DNA of 64,000 nucleotides from Rhodobacter sp. 24-YEA-8. Lineage in GTDB: Bacteria > Pseudomonadota > Alphaproteobacteria > Rhodobacterales > Rhodobacteraceae. The translations under genes were made by a program, and so were the position numbers. The stretch is from NCBI RefSeq assembly GCF_900105075.1, contig NZ_FNSK01000001.1, positions 2,121,001-2,185,000 on the forward strand, written 5' to 3'. Shown here piece by piece: positions 7,678 to 16,345 of this stretch. The notes beneath the pieces were generated by a model. It ran no database searches. It was given only the letters and a program-made list of their open reading frames with translations, and was not told the DNA's origin. Positions within the stretch are counted from its first letter, which is position 1, and every line of letters begins with the position of its first letter.

Positions 7678-8792
7678 GACTGCGCCTCCGTGATGGTCAG
7701 ATGCGAGCCTTCCGTGACCCGGGCCGCAATCGCTTCATGATCCCAGTCGATCCCCAGTCCCGGCGCGACCGGGGCCAGCGCGAACCCGCCCTCGCGCGCC
7801 ATAGGGGCCGCGATATCGTCGAGCTGCGGGATATATTCCAGCCAGGGCGCATTCGGCACTGCGCAGACGAGGCTGACATGCAGTTCCATCAGGAAATGCG
7901 GGCAGATCGCCAGGTTATGCGCCTCGGCCATATGCGCGACCTTGAGCCAGGGCGTGATGCCCCCGATCCGCGCCACATCGGCCTGGACGATGCCACAGGC
8001 CCCTGCCTGGATGTAATCGGCGAACTGGCCCGGGGAATACATCGACTCGCCCACCGCAATCGGCACACGGGACTGGCGCGTCAGGCGGGCATGACCCGCG
8101 ATGTCATCGGCGGGCAGCGGTTCTTCGAACCAGGCGATGTTCAGGCGTTCCAGAAGGTCGAGGCGGCGCGAGGCTTCGGGCTGGGTCATCGACTGATTGG
8201 CATCGGTCATGATCTCGTAATCATCACCAAGCGCGGCGCGCACCGCCTCCAGCCGGGCGGCGTCACCGGCGACCGTGGGCTTGCCGATCTTGATTTTCGA
8301 TCCGCGGAACCCTGCCTCACGCATGGCCAGCGCGTCATCGACCAGGGCCTGAGGCTCCAGATGCAGCCAGCCACCTTCGGTCGAATACATCGGCACCGAG
8401 GATTTCGCGCCCCCCGCCAGCACATGCAGCGGAAGGCCGGTTTTCACGCCGCGCAGATCCCAGAGCGCGGTGTCAATCGCCGCCTGGGCCAGTGCCATGA
8501 TCGGGCCGACGGCCGTCGCATGGCTGAGGAACAGCAGATCCCGCCAGATCGCCTCGATCATGCCCGCCTCGCGCCCGATCAGCGCAGGCAGGAAGCTGCG
8601 CCGCACCAGTTCCAGCACGGAATGGCCGCCATCGCCGATCGTATAGCTGTAACCAAGGCCCGACGCGCCATCGGCATCGGTCAGGCGGACGAAAATCGTC
8701 TCCTGGCTCTTGAAGGACTGGATCGCATCGGTGCGTTTCACCTTTGGGATCAGGTCAACGATAAAGGCCTCAGCCCGGATGAGTTTCGCCAT
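7674..8792 (-). CDS. Mandelate racemase/muconate lactonizing (enolase superfamily) enzyme, probable sugar-acid dehydratase
   Basis: A 372-residue enolase-superfamily protein with a complete MR-type active site. It has the K166-x-K168 base pair in SKIKIG, metal ligands D197 (MTDAN), E223 (WFEEPL) and E249 (GES), and H299 (CPHF) as the second acid/base. That combination predicts abstraction of the proton alpha to a carboxylate, as in aldonate dehydratases. It is shorter than typical L-fuconate dehydratases (about 430 residues) and nearer the talarate/galactarate and mandelate racemase size. It lies 3 bases after the ABC ATPase gene. With a UxaA-type dehydratase in the same operon, the two may act on different epimers or successive steps. 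Confidence 0.83.
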   Translation of the reverse strand: MAKLIRAEAFIVDLIPKVKRTDAIQSFKSQETIFVRLTDADGASGLGYSYTIGDGGHSVLELVRRSFLPALIGREAGMIEAIWRDLLFLSHATAVGPIMALAQAAIDTALWDLRGVKTGLPLHVLAGGAKSSVPMYSTEGGWLHLEPQALVDDALAMREAGFRGSKIKIGKPTVAGDAARLEAVRAALGDDYEIMTDANQSMTQPEASRRLDLLERLNIAWFEEPLPADDIAGHARLTRQSRVPIAVGESMYSPGQFADYIQAGACGIVQADVARIGGITPWLKVAHMAEAHNLAICPHFLMELHVSLVCAVPNAPWLEYIPQLDDIAAPMAREGGFALAPVAPGLGIDWDHEAIAARVTEGSHLTITEAQS

Positions 8793-8795
8793 GGC

Positions 8796-9881
8796 TCACG
8801 CTTTCAGATTAAGGCCGGTGTCAGCATCAAAGAGGTGGCATTTGTCGAGCGCGATGCCAAAGCGCAGCACTTCGCCGGGGACAAGCGGGCGCGGGTTCAG
8901 CATCTTGGCCTGGATCTCGCTGCCGGCGAGCTGGGCATAGACCACCGTTTCGGTCCCGAGCGGCTCGGACAGGGTCACTTTCATATCGACATGCGCCATA
9001 TGGGCGGTGGGGGGCAGCGCGTGCCCCTCGGGCATGATATTGTCGGCGCGGATGCCAAGCTGCACGCGGCGCCCATCCGCCAGTTTCACCCCCGGCGGCA
9101 GCGGGATCACTGTGCCATCCGAAAGGCCCAGTTGATCGCCCTTCACCACACCTGACAGCAGGTTCATCGGCGGCGAGCCGATAAAGGTCGCGACGAAGGT
9201 GTTGACCGGGTTTTCGAACACATCAAGCGGGGTTCCGACCTGGACGATATGACCATCGCGCATGATCACGATGCGGTCGGCAAGGGTCATCGCCTCGATC
9301 TGGTCATGGGTGACATAGATCACCGTCGAGCCGACTTTCTGATGCAGTTTCTTGATTTCGACCCGCATCTGGGTGCGCAGTTTGGCGTCCAGATTGGAGA
9401 GCGGCTCGTCAAAGAGGAACACATCCGGGTGGCGCACGATGGCGCGACCCATGGCGACACGCTGGCGCTGGCCACCGGAAAGCGCGCCGGGTTTGCGATC
9501 CAGCAAAGGCGTCAGCGCGAGAATTTCAGCCGCCTCATCCACCGCCTTATTGATTTCCGCCTGCGATTTCTTCGCGATTTTCAGCGAAAAGCCGAGATTT
9601 TCGCGCACCGTCATATGCGGGTAGAGCGCATAGTTCTGGAACACCATCGCGAGGTTCCGCTCGCGCGGGGGCAGGTCGTTGACGACGCGGTCGCCGATCA
9701 GGATCTCACCGCCGGAAATATCTTCGAGCCCCGCAACCATGCGCAAGGTCGTCGATTTGCCGCAGCCCGAGGGGCCGACGAGGACGACAAACTCGCCCTC
9801 GGCAATCGAGAGGTTGATCGAATGCACGACATCCAGCGCGCCATAGCTTTTCTTGACGTTTTTCAGATGGACCTGGGCCAT
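8796..9881 (-). CDS. Sugar ABC transporter ATP-binding protein (UgpC/MsmX type)
   Basis: A 361-residue ATPase: Walker A GPSGCGKST (about 36-44), Q-loop, signature LSGGQRQRVAMGRA, Walker B VFLFDEPLSNLDA, then a C-terminal TOBE/MalK-like regulatory domain. It energises import by the two permeases encoded immediately upstream (3-base gap) and the binding protein at 11738. The UgpC/MalK type indicates a carbohydrate importer of the CUT1 class. Confidence 0.93.
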   Translation of the reverse strand: MAQVHLKNVKKSYGALDVVHSINLSIAEGEFVVLVGPSGCGKSTTLRMVAGLEDISGGEILIGDRVVNDLPPRERNLAMVFQNYALYPHMTVRENLGFSLKIAKKSQAEINKAVDEAAEILALTPLLDRKPGALSGGQRQRVAMGRAIVRHPDVFLFDEPLSNLDAKLRTQMRVEIKKLHQKVGSTVIYVTHDQIEAMTLADRIVIMRDGHIVQVGTPLDVFENPVNTFVATFIGSPPMNLLSGVVKGDQLGLSDGTVIPLPPGVKLADGRRVQLGIRADNIMPEGHALPPTAHMAHVDMKVTLSEPLGTETVVYAQLAGSEIQAKMLNPRPLVPGEVLRFGIALDKCHLFDADTGLNLKA

Positions 9882-9884
9882 GGC

Positions 9885-10751
9885 TTATCCTTTCACGCCG
9901 CCGAAGGTCAGGCCGGCGATCAGATGTTTCTGAACGAGGAAGGTCAGGATCAGCGCAGGGATGATCATCAGGACCGCAAGGGCGCACATGCCGCCCCAGT
10001 TCAGGGTGAATTGCGAGGTGAAGTCGAGAAGTCCGACCGGCATCGTCTTGGACGACACCGACCGCGTCAGCTGCGAGGCCAGGGCATATTCGTTCCACGA
10101 CGTCAGGAAGGCGAAGATGCCGGCGCTTGCGATACCGGCGCGGGCGACCGGGAATTCCACCTTCCAGAAGGCCTGCCAGCGGGTGCAGCCGTCTATCTCA
10201 GCAGCCTCGGCCAGTTCTTTCGGCACCTGGCGGAAAAATCCGTCGATCAGCCAGATGGTGAAGGGCACATTCATCGCGACATAGACGAGGATCATGCCCA
10301 GATGGGTGTCGATCAGCCCGGTGCGGCCGAAGATGATGAACACCGGCAGCGACAGCGCCACGCCCGGCACCGCGCGGGTGGCCATCAGCATGACAAAAGT
10401 CATGCCCTTGCCTTTGAACTTATAGCGGGCAAAGGCGTAGCCCCCCGCCATCCCCACCAGGAGCGCGATCACGGTCGAGGTGACCGAGATGATCAGCGAG
10501 TTCGTAAAATAGGTCCAGACCGGGATGCCACCCTGCCCCGCGCCGCCGAACATGGCGCGGTAATGATCAAGGTTCAGCTCATTCGGGATCCAGACCGGCG
10601 GCTTCGCCATGATCTCGACCGTCGGGCGGAAAGAGTTGAGCACCACCCAGAGGCCGGGAATGCAGATCACGCACATCGCAAGGAAGAGGCCGATGAAATG
10701 GCCGGTCTTCAACAGACGTTTGCGCAGACGGTGTTGCGAGGCGGATGCCAT
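9885..10751 (-). CDS. Sugar ABC transporter permease, MalG/UgpE type
   Basis: A 288-residue inner-membrane protein with about six hydrophobic segments. It carries the EAA loop near the C-terminal half (KELAEAAEIDGCTRWQAFWK), which docks on the ATPase. I start it at the ATG at 10749-10751 (MASASQHRLRK); the longer frame adds 43 residues that overlap the upstream permease. It directly follows the MalF-type partner. Confidence 0.92.
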   Translation of the reverse strand: MASASQHRLRKRLLKTGHFIGLFLAMCVICIPGLWVVLNSFRPTVEIMAKPPVWIPNELNLDHYRAMFGGAGQGGIPVWTYFTNSLIISVTSTVIALLVGMAGGYAFARYKFKGKGMTFVMLMATRAVPGVALSLPVFIIFGRTGLIDTHLGMILVYVAMNVPFTIWLIDGFFRQVPKELAEAAEIDGCTRWQAFWKVEFPVARAGIASAGIFAFLTSWNEYALASQLTRSVSSKTMPVGLLDFTSQFTLNWGGMCALAVLMIIPALILTFLVQKHLIAGLTFGGVKG

Positions 10752-10752
10752 A

Positions 10753-11649
10753 TCAGTCCCCCATGCCCAGCTCACGCCGCGCGCGTTGCAGCTTGAGGAA
10801 GAAGTAAACGGTGAAGGCAATCGAGAGCAGGATCGCGATATAGCCCATCGCATTCGCATACCCCATGCGGGCATCGACATAGCCGGTGCGCCCGATCATG
10901 GTCCATAACAGCTCGGTCCGTTTGGCCGGGCCGCCGCCGGTCATCACCTGCACGATGTCATAGGCGCGGGCGACGTCGAGCGAGCGGATCGCCATGGCGA
11001 TATAGATGAAGGGCATCAGGAAGGGCAAAGTCACATAGCGAAAGCTCTGCCAGGGTGTGCAGCCATCGACTTTCGCGGCTTCCAGCGGATCCTGCGGCAG
11101 GGCGAAAAGGCCCGCAAGGATCAGGATCGCGAAGACAGAGGTGCTCATCCAGACTTCGGCACAGATGATCGCGAAGAGCGCCAGGTTGCCATCAACCAGC
11201 CAGGGGATCGCGGTCGAGGCAAGCCCCATGGATTGCAGCGCGTTGTTCACGAGGCCAACGTTGTCGTTGAAGATGAACTTGAACATGAAGCCCACCAGAA
11301 TGGGCGAGAACATCATCGGGAACATCATCATGGTGCGCAAAGTGCGCTGGCCACGCCGCACCTTCGCCACCATCAGCGCAAGGCCAAGGCCCAGGAGCAT
11401 CTCAAGGTTCAGCGCGATGGTCAGCAAAAGGACCGTGCGCCCGAAGGCCTTCCAGAACCCCGGATCGGTCAGCGCCTTCTCATAGTTGAAGGGGAAGTTG
11501 ATCTTCCACAGCGTCTCGGGACGGGTCAGGTGATAGGGCGTGAAACTGGAATACAGAGACAGCAAAAGCGGCACCAGCACCACCGCCGCCAGGATCAGGA
11601 AGGCGGGCATGAGCAGGAGAAGCCAGGGTGGAAGCTTGGCGCGGGTCAT
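10753..11649 (-). CDS. Sugar ABC transporter permease, MalF/UgpA type
   Basis: A 298-residue inner-membrane permease with six predicted hydrophobic segments and an EAA-type loop (DPLEAAKVDGCTPWQSFRY). It is the first cytoplasmic-membrane component after the binding-protein gene. Between the two genes lies an 88-base gap holding a terminator-like hairpin, which probably lowers permease and enzyme expression relative to the binding protein. Confidence 0.92.
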   Translation of the reverse strand: MTRAKLPPWLLLLMPAFLILAAVVLVPLLLSLYSSFTPYHLTRPETLWKINFPFNYEKALTDPGFWKAFGRTVLLLTIALNLEMLLGLGLALMVAKVRRGQRTLRTMMMFPMMFSPILVGFMFKFIFNDNVGLVNNALQSMGLASTAIPWLVDGNLALFAIICAEVWMSTSVFAILILAGLFALPQDPLEAAKVDGCTPWQSFRYVTLPFLMPFIYIAMAIRSLDVARAYDIVQVMTGGGPAKRTELLWTMIGRTGYVDARMGYANAMGYIAILLSIAFTVYFFLKLQRARRELGMGD

Positions 11650-11688
11650 GGTTTTTCCGGGCTGAGCGTCCCATCGCGGGGACTGTTA

Positions 11689-11723
11689 TAAAATGCGGGC
11701 GGCACCCCTCAGGCGCCGCCCGC
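11689..11723 (-). terminator. Attenuator-type hairpin after the binding-protein gene
   Basis: A perfect 9-bp stem GCGGGCGGC (11695-11703) with GCCGCCCGC (11715-11723) and an 11-base loop. On the transcribed minus strand it is followed by AUUUUAU. It lies 14 bases past the stop of the solute-binding protein gene and before the permease genes. This suits partial termination that gives excess binding protein. Confidence 0.65.
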
Positions 11724-11737
11724 AAGGAGAGTTCGGA

Positions 11738-13048
11738 TCAGTAGACGCCGTTTTCCTGCATCAGCTCGTCAACCGCATTCGAGGCATCTTCCAGCGCCTG
11801 GTCCACTGTCTTGTCGCCAAGGATCGCGGCCTGCAGTTCCGGGAAGATCAGGTTGCCGGATTCGATCCAGTAAGGCGTCGGTGGCACCGGGAAAGCGGTC
11901 AGCGCCGTTTCCTGGAAGGCGGCAAGAACCTCGGACTTGTAGGGATCGTCCTTGGCCTGCTCGATGATGTAATCCCAGACCGCGGTGCGCGACGGCAGCG
12001 GGCCGGGCGCGGATTCCAGCTTCTGGCTGTCTTCATTGGTCAGGAAATCGACCAGCGAGGCTGCGGCCTCTTTATTGGCGCAGGTTTCGGTGACCGAGAA
12101 GCCGTGGAAGCCGGACCAGCCGGTCCGCACCCCTGCCGAGCCTTTCGGGGCCGGAGCAACTCCGACATTGCCCGCGACTTTCGAGGCCGCAGGATCATTG
12201 AAAAAGCCCGACCAGCCCGGCCAGTCGAGATTCAGCGCGATGGTGCCCGAAGCAAACCCGTTTCCGAGATCGTCCCAGAGATAGTTGGTGGTGCCCGGAG
12301 GAACCGCACCGGCCTTGTAGAGATCGACGAACCATTGCAGCGATTCTTTGCCTGCATCCGAGTTGAAGGCGGGCGACCAGTCATCATTGAATATCTTACC
12401 GCCATTGGCGACGATCAGCTCATAGAAACGGCCATTGATCGCCTCATCCTTGCCCGCATATTGCGTGCCATAGAAATTCGGCGGATCGGCAAAGAATTCG
12501 GCCTGTTCGCGGAACTGATCCCAGGTTTCGGGCGGGGCAAGATCATAGCCGTATTTCGCCTTGAAGGCCTCGGCTTTGGCCGGATCGGCATAGAGCGATT
12601 TCTGGTAATAAAGCGCCGAGACATCGAATTGCGCCCGCGGCAGCATCACCAGTTTGCCCCCGATGGTGGCGGCGGTGATATTGGCCGGCACGAAGCCTGC
12701 GATCGCATCTGCGGCGATCAGCGGCGTCAGATCAGTGAACAGGTTCGGATATTGCGAGGCAAAGGACGAATGGTTCGACCCCACGCACCAGCCGGTGGTC
12801 CCGGCGGCGATATCGGCCTTGTATTCTTTATCCAGCTCGAAATGGTTTTTCTGACTGATGATTTTGACCGTGGCCCCGGTCGCTTTTTCCCAGTCGGCAA
12901 TGCGGCTGTAAAGCGCCTCATATTGCTGGCCTCCGATCAGCTTGGCCTCGACCGTGACGCCGGCGAATTCGCCCTCGGCCATGGCAGCCGGTGCGAAACC
13001 GAAGCCTGCGAGCAGTGCCAGTACAGAACCGGCCCCGAATCCCTTCAT
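11738..13048 (-). CDS. Sugar ABC transporter extracellular solute-binding protein (family 1)
   Basis: A 436-residue periplasmic binding protein. Residues 1-24 form a Sec signal peptide, with likely cleavage after APAAMA. The rest has the family 1 carbohydrate-binding pattern (YEALYSRIADWEKATGATVK, later YAGKDEAINGRFYELI). The start ATG at 13046-13048 follows an excellent GGAGGAGATACC ribosome site; the longer open frame upstream is ignored. It is the promoter-proximal gene of the 12-gene operon. Its size and family suggest a mono- or oligosaccharide ligand. Confidence 0.92.
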   Translation of the reverse strand: MKGFGAGSVLALLAGFGFAPAAMAEGEFAGVTVEAKLIGGQQYEALYSRIADWEKATGATVKIISQKNHFELDKEYKADIAAGTTGWCVGSNHSSFASQYPNLFTDLTPLIAADAIAGFVPANITAATIGGKLVMLPRAQFDVSALYYQKSLYADPAKAEAFKAKYGYDLAPPETWDQFREQAEFFADPPNFYGTQYAGKDEAINGRFYELIVANGGKIFNDDWSPAFNSDAGKESLQWFVDLYKAGAVPPGTTNYLWDDLGNGFASGTIALNLDWPGWSGFFNDPAASKVAGNVGVAPAPKGSAGVRTGWSGFHGFSVTETCANKEAAASLVDFLTNEDSQKLESAPGPLPSRTAVWDYIIEQAKDDPYKSEVLAAFQETALTAFPVPPTPYWIESGNLIFPELQAAILGDKTVDQALEDASNAVDELMQENGVY

Positions 13049-13234
13049 GGTATCTCCTCCCGTTATGATGTCCCCGGGCCGCCTCCAGCAGCCATACGAT
13101 TTCATATTCAGAACATCTTTTCATAGTTAAACGTGACATGCCAGAGTGAGTCAAGTAACACTGTCGCACTTGCGCCGGATTCCGTCGCATGAAGACCCCG
13201 GGCGCCGCCGCGCGACGCGGAAGAGGAGGAAACG
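13049..13234. promoter_or_regulatory. Divergent promoter region of the sugar operon and amidohydrolase gene
   Basis: This 186-base region separates the leftward binding-protein gene from the rightward amidohydrolase. Its AT-rich core at about 13093-13135 contains two copies of TTTCATA (13100-13106 and 13119-13125) spaced 19 bases apart, which may be a regulator site. The complement, TATGAAA, resembles the TATGGAA motif near iclR (125-133 and 1505-1513). The right end carries AGAGGAGG before the amidohydrolase ATG. The assignment as operator is inference. Confidence 0.45.
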
Positions 13235-14077
13235 ATGATCTTCGACACCCATCTTCACCTGCTGGACCGCAGCCGGCTCTGCTATCCCTGGCTCACGGGG
13301 GCACCGGCGCTGGACCGCGACTGGAGCTATTCCGATTATGAGACCGTGGCGCGGCGCAGCGGCATCACCGATGTGCTGCATATGGAAGTCGATGTGGCCG
13401 AGGATCAGATCGGGGCCGAAACCGCTTTCGTCGCGGATCTGATGGCGCGGCCCGACAGCCTGATCCGGGGCGCGATCTCTTCGGCACGGCCCGAGGCTGC
13501 GGGCTTCGCCGCCTGGCTTGACGCCCGGGACCGGCGGGTGGTCAGGGGGATCCGCCGCGTGTTGCATGTGATGCCCGATGATCTGTCTGAGCAAAGCCTC
13601 TTTCGCGAGAATATCCGTCGTCTTGGCCCCGCCGGCCTGCCCTTTGATCTGTGCCTTCTGGCGCGGCAATTGCCGCTGGGCGCGCACCTCGCAGATGCGG
13701 CGCCGGAAACCATATTCGTGCTCGACCATTGCGGCGTTCCCGATATCGCGGGCGGCGCCTTTGCCCCTTGGGCGGCGGCGATCACCGATCTGGCCCGGCG
13801 GCCGAATGTGATGATCAAACTCTCGGGCATCACGGCCTATGGCCCGCCAGACTGGAGCCTCGCGACCCTCACCCCCTGGGTCGATCATGTGCTGGAAACC
13901 TTCGGCCCGGCGCGGATGGTCTGGGGGTCGGACAGCCCGGTCTGCACACTGCAATCGGGGCTGGCGGAATGGGTTGCGGCAAGCCAGGCCCTGCTTGCTG
14001 GGCTGAGCGGGGCAGAACGCCACGCGATCCTTGCCGGCAATGCGCGGCAGATCTGGATGTCAGACAGCGGCAAATAA
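13235..14077 (+). CDS. Amidohydrolase family protein, probable L-fuconolactonase-like sugar lactonase
   Basis: A 280-residue COG3618-type amidohydrolase. It has the metal motif DTHLHL at the N-terminus, FVLDHCGVPD in the middle and VWGSDSPVCTL toward the C-terminus supplying the final Asp. The family includes L-fuconolactonase, L-rhamnonolactonase and 2-pyrone-4,6-dicarboxylate lactonase. Divergent placement beside the sugar operon supports a sugar lactonase. The AAGAGGAGG ribosome site fixes the start. A second lactonase of unrelated fold lies at 1563, so the locus has two candidate enzymes for one step. Confidence 0.82.
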   Translation: MIFDTHLHLLDRSRLCYPWLTGAPALDRDWSYSDYETVARRSGITDVLHMEVDVAEDQIGAETAFVADLMARPDSLIRGAISSARPEAAGFAAWLDARDRRVVRGIRRVLHVMPDDLSEQSLFRENIRRLGPAGLPFDLCLLARQLPLGAHLADAAPETIFVLDHCGVPDIAGGAFAPWAAAITDLARRPNVMIKLSGITAYGPPDWSLATLTPWVDHVLETFGPARMVWGSDSPVCTLQSGLAEWVAASQALLAGLSGAERHAILAGNARQIWMSDSGK

Positions 14078-14261
14078 GACCCCGCTTTCGGGAACCCTGC
14101 TGCCCTTCCATTCTGCCTTCCTCCCCTCAGCAACGATCCGCCCCGACAATCCAGATCGCGGCCTGAACCGGAGTGGAACACAGTGCATCTGATTTTGCCC
14201 GGTGGCCGTGATCATGTCATTCGGCTATGCCACTGGCAGGACCTTAAAGAGCGATGAGCAA

Positions 14262-14807
14262 ATGACTTCCGGCCTTGCCACCAGGACATTCGACACAAAG
14301 CGTTTCACGATGCGGGCGCTTGTGCGCTCCGATACGGCCGCTCTTTACGGGACGCTTTCTGACGAAGCCCAGTGCCGATACATGTCGCAGCCGCATTTCA
14401 CCTCTCCGGAGGCCCTGGCCGACTGGCTGACAGACAGCGAATGGCCCGGACGGACATGGGTGGCCATAGACAAGACAGATGGCACGCTCGCTGGTCGCTT
14501 TGTCGCCTTCCCGGGGCGCGACGCGGGGGTGCTTGAGCTGGGCTATATCACTATAGCAGAGCGTCAGGGGCATGGTGTCGCGACAGAATGCGTGACGGCG
14601 CTGGTGGATCACCTCTTCTCCGAGGGGGACTATCGCCGCCTCTATGCGGAAATTGACGCCGAAAACGAAGCCTCGGTGCGGCTCATTGAACGTCTCGGCT
14701 TCACCCGCGAAGCTTACCTGCGTCAGCACGAAGTCACGCATAAAGGCCTGTGCGACCTGGTGATATACGGGCTTTTGCGCGATGAATGGACCGGCGCGGT
14801 AAAATAA
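14262..14807 (+). CDS. GNAT family N-acetyltransferase (RimJ/RimL type)
   Basis: About 181 residues. The acetyl-CoA loop motif appears as ITIAERQGHGVATECV (a Q-x-x-G-x-G/A variant), followed by RLYAEIDAENEASVRLIERLGF, typical of RimJ/RimL-like acetyltransferases. The substrate is unknown. The start is uncertain: ATGs at 14202, 14214 and 14262 share the frame. I chose 14262 because the family-like sequence begins shortly after it. The gene stands alone and converges with entA. Confidence 0.78.
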   Translation: MTSGLATRTFDTKRFTMRALVRSDTAALYGTLSDEAQCRYMSQPHFTSPEALADWLTDSEWPGRTWVAIDKTDGTLAGRFVAFPGRDAGVLELGYITIAERQGHGVATECVTALVDHLFSEGDYRRLYAEIDAENEASVRLIERLGFTREAYLRQHEVTHKGLCDLVIYGLLRDEWTGAVK

Positions 14808-14834
14808 GCCGCGACCAGCCATGGCCCGACCGGG

Positions 14835-14904
14835 CTTTCGCGCAGCACGGGGTCAAAGCGCCCATATTCAGGCTTTGCCCCCGGAACAGAGTGTTGCGCG
14901 AAAG
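14835..14904. repeat. Ten-base inverted repeat between convergent genes
   Basis: CTTTCGCGCA (14835-14844) and TGCGCGAAAG (14895-14904) are exact inverted copies separated by 50 bases. They lie between the GNAT gene end (14807) and the end of entA (14926). The pair could close a large stem that terminates transcription from both sides. Confidence 0.5.
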
Positions 14905-14925
14905 TCAGTGATCCGGCCGCAGGCG

Positions 14926-15687
14926 TCAGGCCTGTTGTGTGGCGCCGCCATCCACATAGAGATCGGCCATGGTGACGTGACCTGCCTGATCTGACAGCAG
15001 GAACATCACCGCATTGGCGACATCATCGGGCTCGGCGATCTTGCCAAGCGGGATGCCGGGTTTGAACTGCTCCTGGATGCCCGCAATCACCCGGGCCTCG
15101 CCGCTGGCATCGGCCCACATGCCGGTCTGCATCGGCGTGCGGGTCGAACCCGGCGCGACGATATTGCAGCGGATGCCGAGCGGCGCGAGCTCCATCCCGA
15201 GCGTGCGCATATACATCGTCGCGGCCGCCTTTGACGCGGCATAGGCCGCCATGCCATAGCGCGGCACCCCGGCGGCGTTTGACGAGACCGCGACCAGCGC
15301 GCCCTCGCCCCTTGGCCCCATCACCCGCGCCAGCGCGCGCGTGAGGTGGAACACGCCGTCAGTATTCACGGAAAACACCCGCCGCCAGTCGGCATCGGAG
15401 GTCTCGGTCACGAGGCCGGTCGCCAGCACCCCGGCAACCGAAATCCCGAACCGCACCGGGCCGTGCCGGGCTTCGGTTTCGGCGACCAGCCGTCCGACGG
15501 CGGTGGCATCCGCGACATCAAGCGAAAGGCAGCTGAGCCCCGGCTGCGCCGGCAGATCGGGCGCCGCAAGATCCGTCGCCACCACCCGCGCCCCGGCATC
15601 AAGCAAAAGCTGCACCACCGCGCGGCCAATGCCGCCGCCCGCGCCCGTCACCAGCGCAAGCGCGCCCTCAAACCCCGTGAGCCGCAT
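14926..15687 (-). CDS. entA: 2,3-dihydro-2,3-dihydroxybenzoate dehydrogenase
   Basis: A 253-residue SDR close to the EntA size (248 in E. coli). It carries TGAGGGIG at the N-terminus, the catalytic YAASKAA motif and an Asp after the second strand, indicating NAD. It would oxidise 2,3-dihydro-2,3-dihydroxybenzoate to 2,3-dihydroxybenzoate. The call rests on the upstream isochorismatase and isochorismate synthase genes, since SDR sequence alone is not decisive. The start is the ATG at 15685-15687 (MRLTGFEGAL), one base after the entB stop. It ends the emrA-emrB-entC-entB-entA gene series. Confidence 0.8.
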   Translation of the reverse strand: MRLTGFEGALALVTGAGGGIGRAVVQLLLDAGARVVATDLAAPDLPAQPGLSCLSLDVADATAVGRLVAETEARHGPVRFGISVAGVLATGLVTETSDADWRRVFSVNTDGVFHLTRALARVMGPRGEGALVAVSSNAAGVPRYGMAAYAASKAAATMYMRTLGMELAPLGIRCNIVAPGSTRTPMQTGMWADASGEARVIAGIQEQFKPGIPLGKIAEPDDVANAVMFLLSDQAGHVTMADLYVDGGATQQA

Positions 15688-15688
15688 C

Positions 15689-16342
15689 CTATGCCCCTTT
15701 TCCCGAGGTGATCGCCGCAATCAGCGTTTCGGTGTCCTGCACCACGCCACAGCGCCCCGCCACCCATTTCAGGGCCATGTCATGGTCCTCGCGGCTGAAA
15801 TCCGCAAGCGCATCGGCAGCCATGAAGGGTTCGATATCACGCTGGAAGGCTTCGCCTGCGGTCATCATACAGCCGATATGGGCATAGACGCCGCAGATGA
15901 TCAGCTGGTCCCGCCCCCGGACCCGCATCAGCTGCTCAAGGTTCGAACGCTGAAAGGCCGAATAGCGGTGTTTGACCAGCACGAAATCCCGGTCTTCGGG
16001 CGCAAGTTCCGGGATGATCGCCTGATGGTCGGGCTCTGCCGACATGCCAGGCCCCCAGAGATCGGCCTGAAGGCCACGGTCGCGGCGGTCCTGATTGCCG
16101 TGCTGCGCAGTATAGAAAACCGGAAGACCGGCGGCACGGGCGGCGGTGGCGAGTTTTGCTATATTGGCGATGGCGGGCGCAATCGGGCTCTCCCCCGGCG
16201 CATAGGGACGCAGGAAATAGCGCTGCATGTCATGGATCAGAAGCGCCGCACGGGCGGGCACCAGCTGCCAGGGCCCGCGCGAGGGCGGGATCTCCGCGCC
16301 ATACGGCAGCGGATAGGGTGCAATCTGCGGCAGGCCGGCCAT
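15689..16342 (-). CDS. entB: Isochorismatase (EntB/PhzD type) without carrier domain
   Basis: A 217-residue isochorismatase-fold protein very like the N-terminal domain of EntB. Marks are LLIHDMQRYFL (catalytic Asp), FVLVKHRYSAF (catalytic Lys) and GVYAHIGCMMTAGEAF (catalytic Cys), then DALADFSREDH. It cleaves the enol-pyruvyl ether of isochorismate to 2,3-dihydro-2,3-dihydroxybenzoate and pyruvate. E. coli EntB continues with an aryl carrier domain to about 285 residues. This protein ends where the hydrolase domain ends, so it cannot carry 2,3-DHB into an NRPS. It lies three bases after entC. Confidence 0.9.
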   Translation of the reverse strand: MAGLPQIAPYPLPYGAEIPPSRGPWQLVPARAALLIHDMQRYFLRPYAPGESPIAPAIANIAKLATAARAAGLPVFYTAQHGNQDRRDRGLQADLWGPGMSAEPDHQAIIPELAPEDRDFVLVKHRYSAFQRSNLEQLMRVRGRDQLIICGVYAHIGCMMTAGEAFQRDIEPFMAADALADFSREDHDMALKWVAGRCGVVQDTETLIAAITSGKGA

Positions 16343-16345
16343 GGT

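Noticed and set aside
7701..9155. A 484-codon plus-strand frame across the enolase and ABC ATPase genes
   Set aside because: It spans two well-supported genes on the other strand and encodes Arg/His-rich sequence without a family match.
11693..13126. A 477-codon open frame opposite the sugar-binding protein gene
   Set aside because: The opposite strand has a signal peptide, an excellent ribosome site and clear family motifs; this frame has none.
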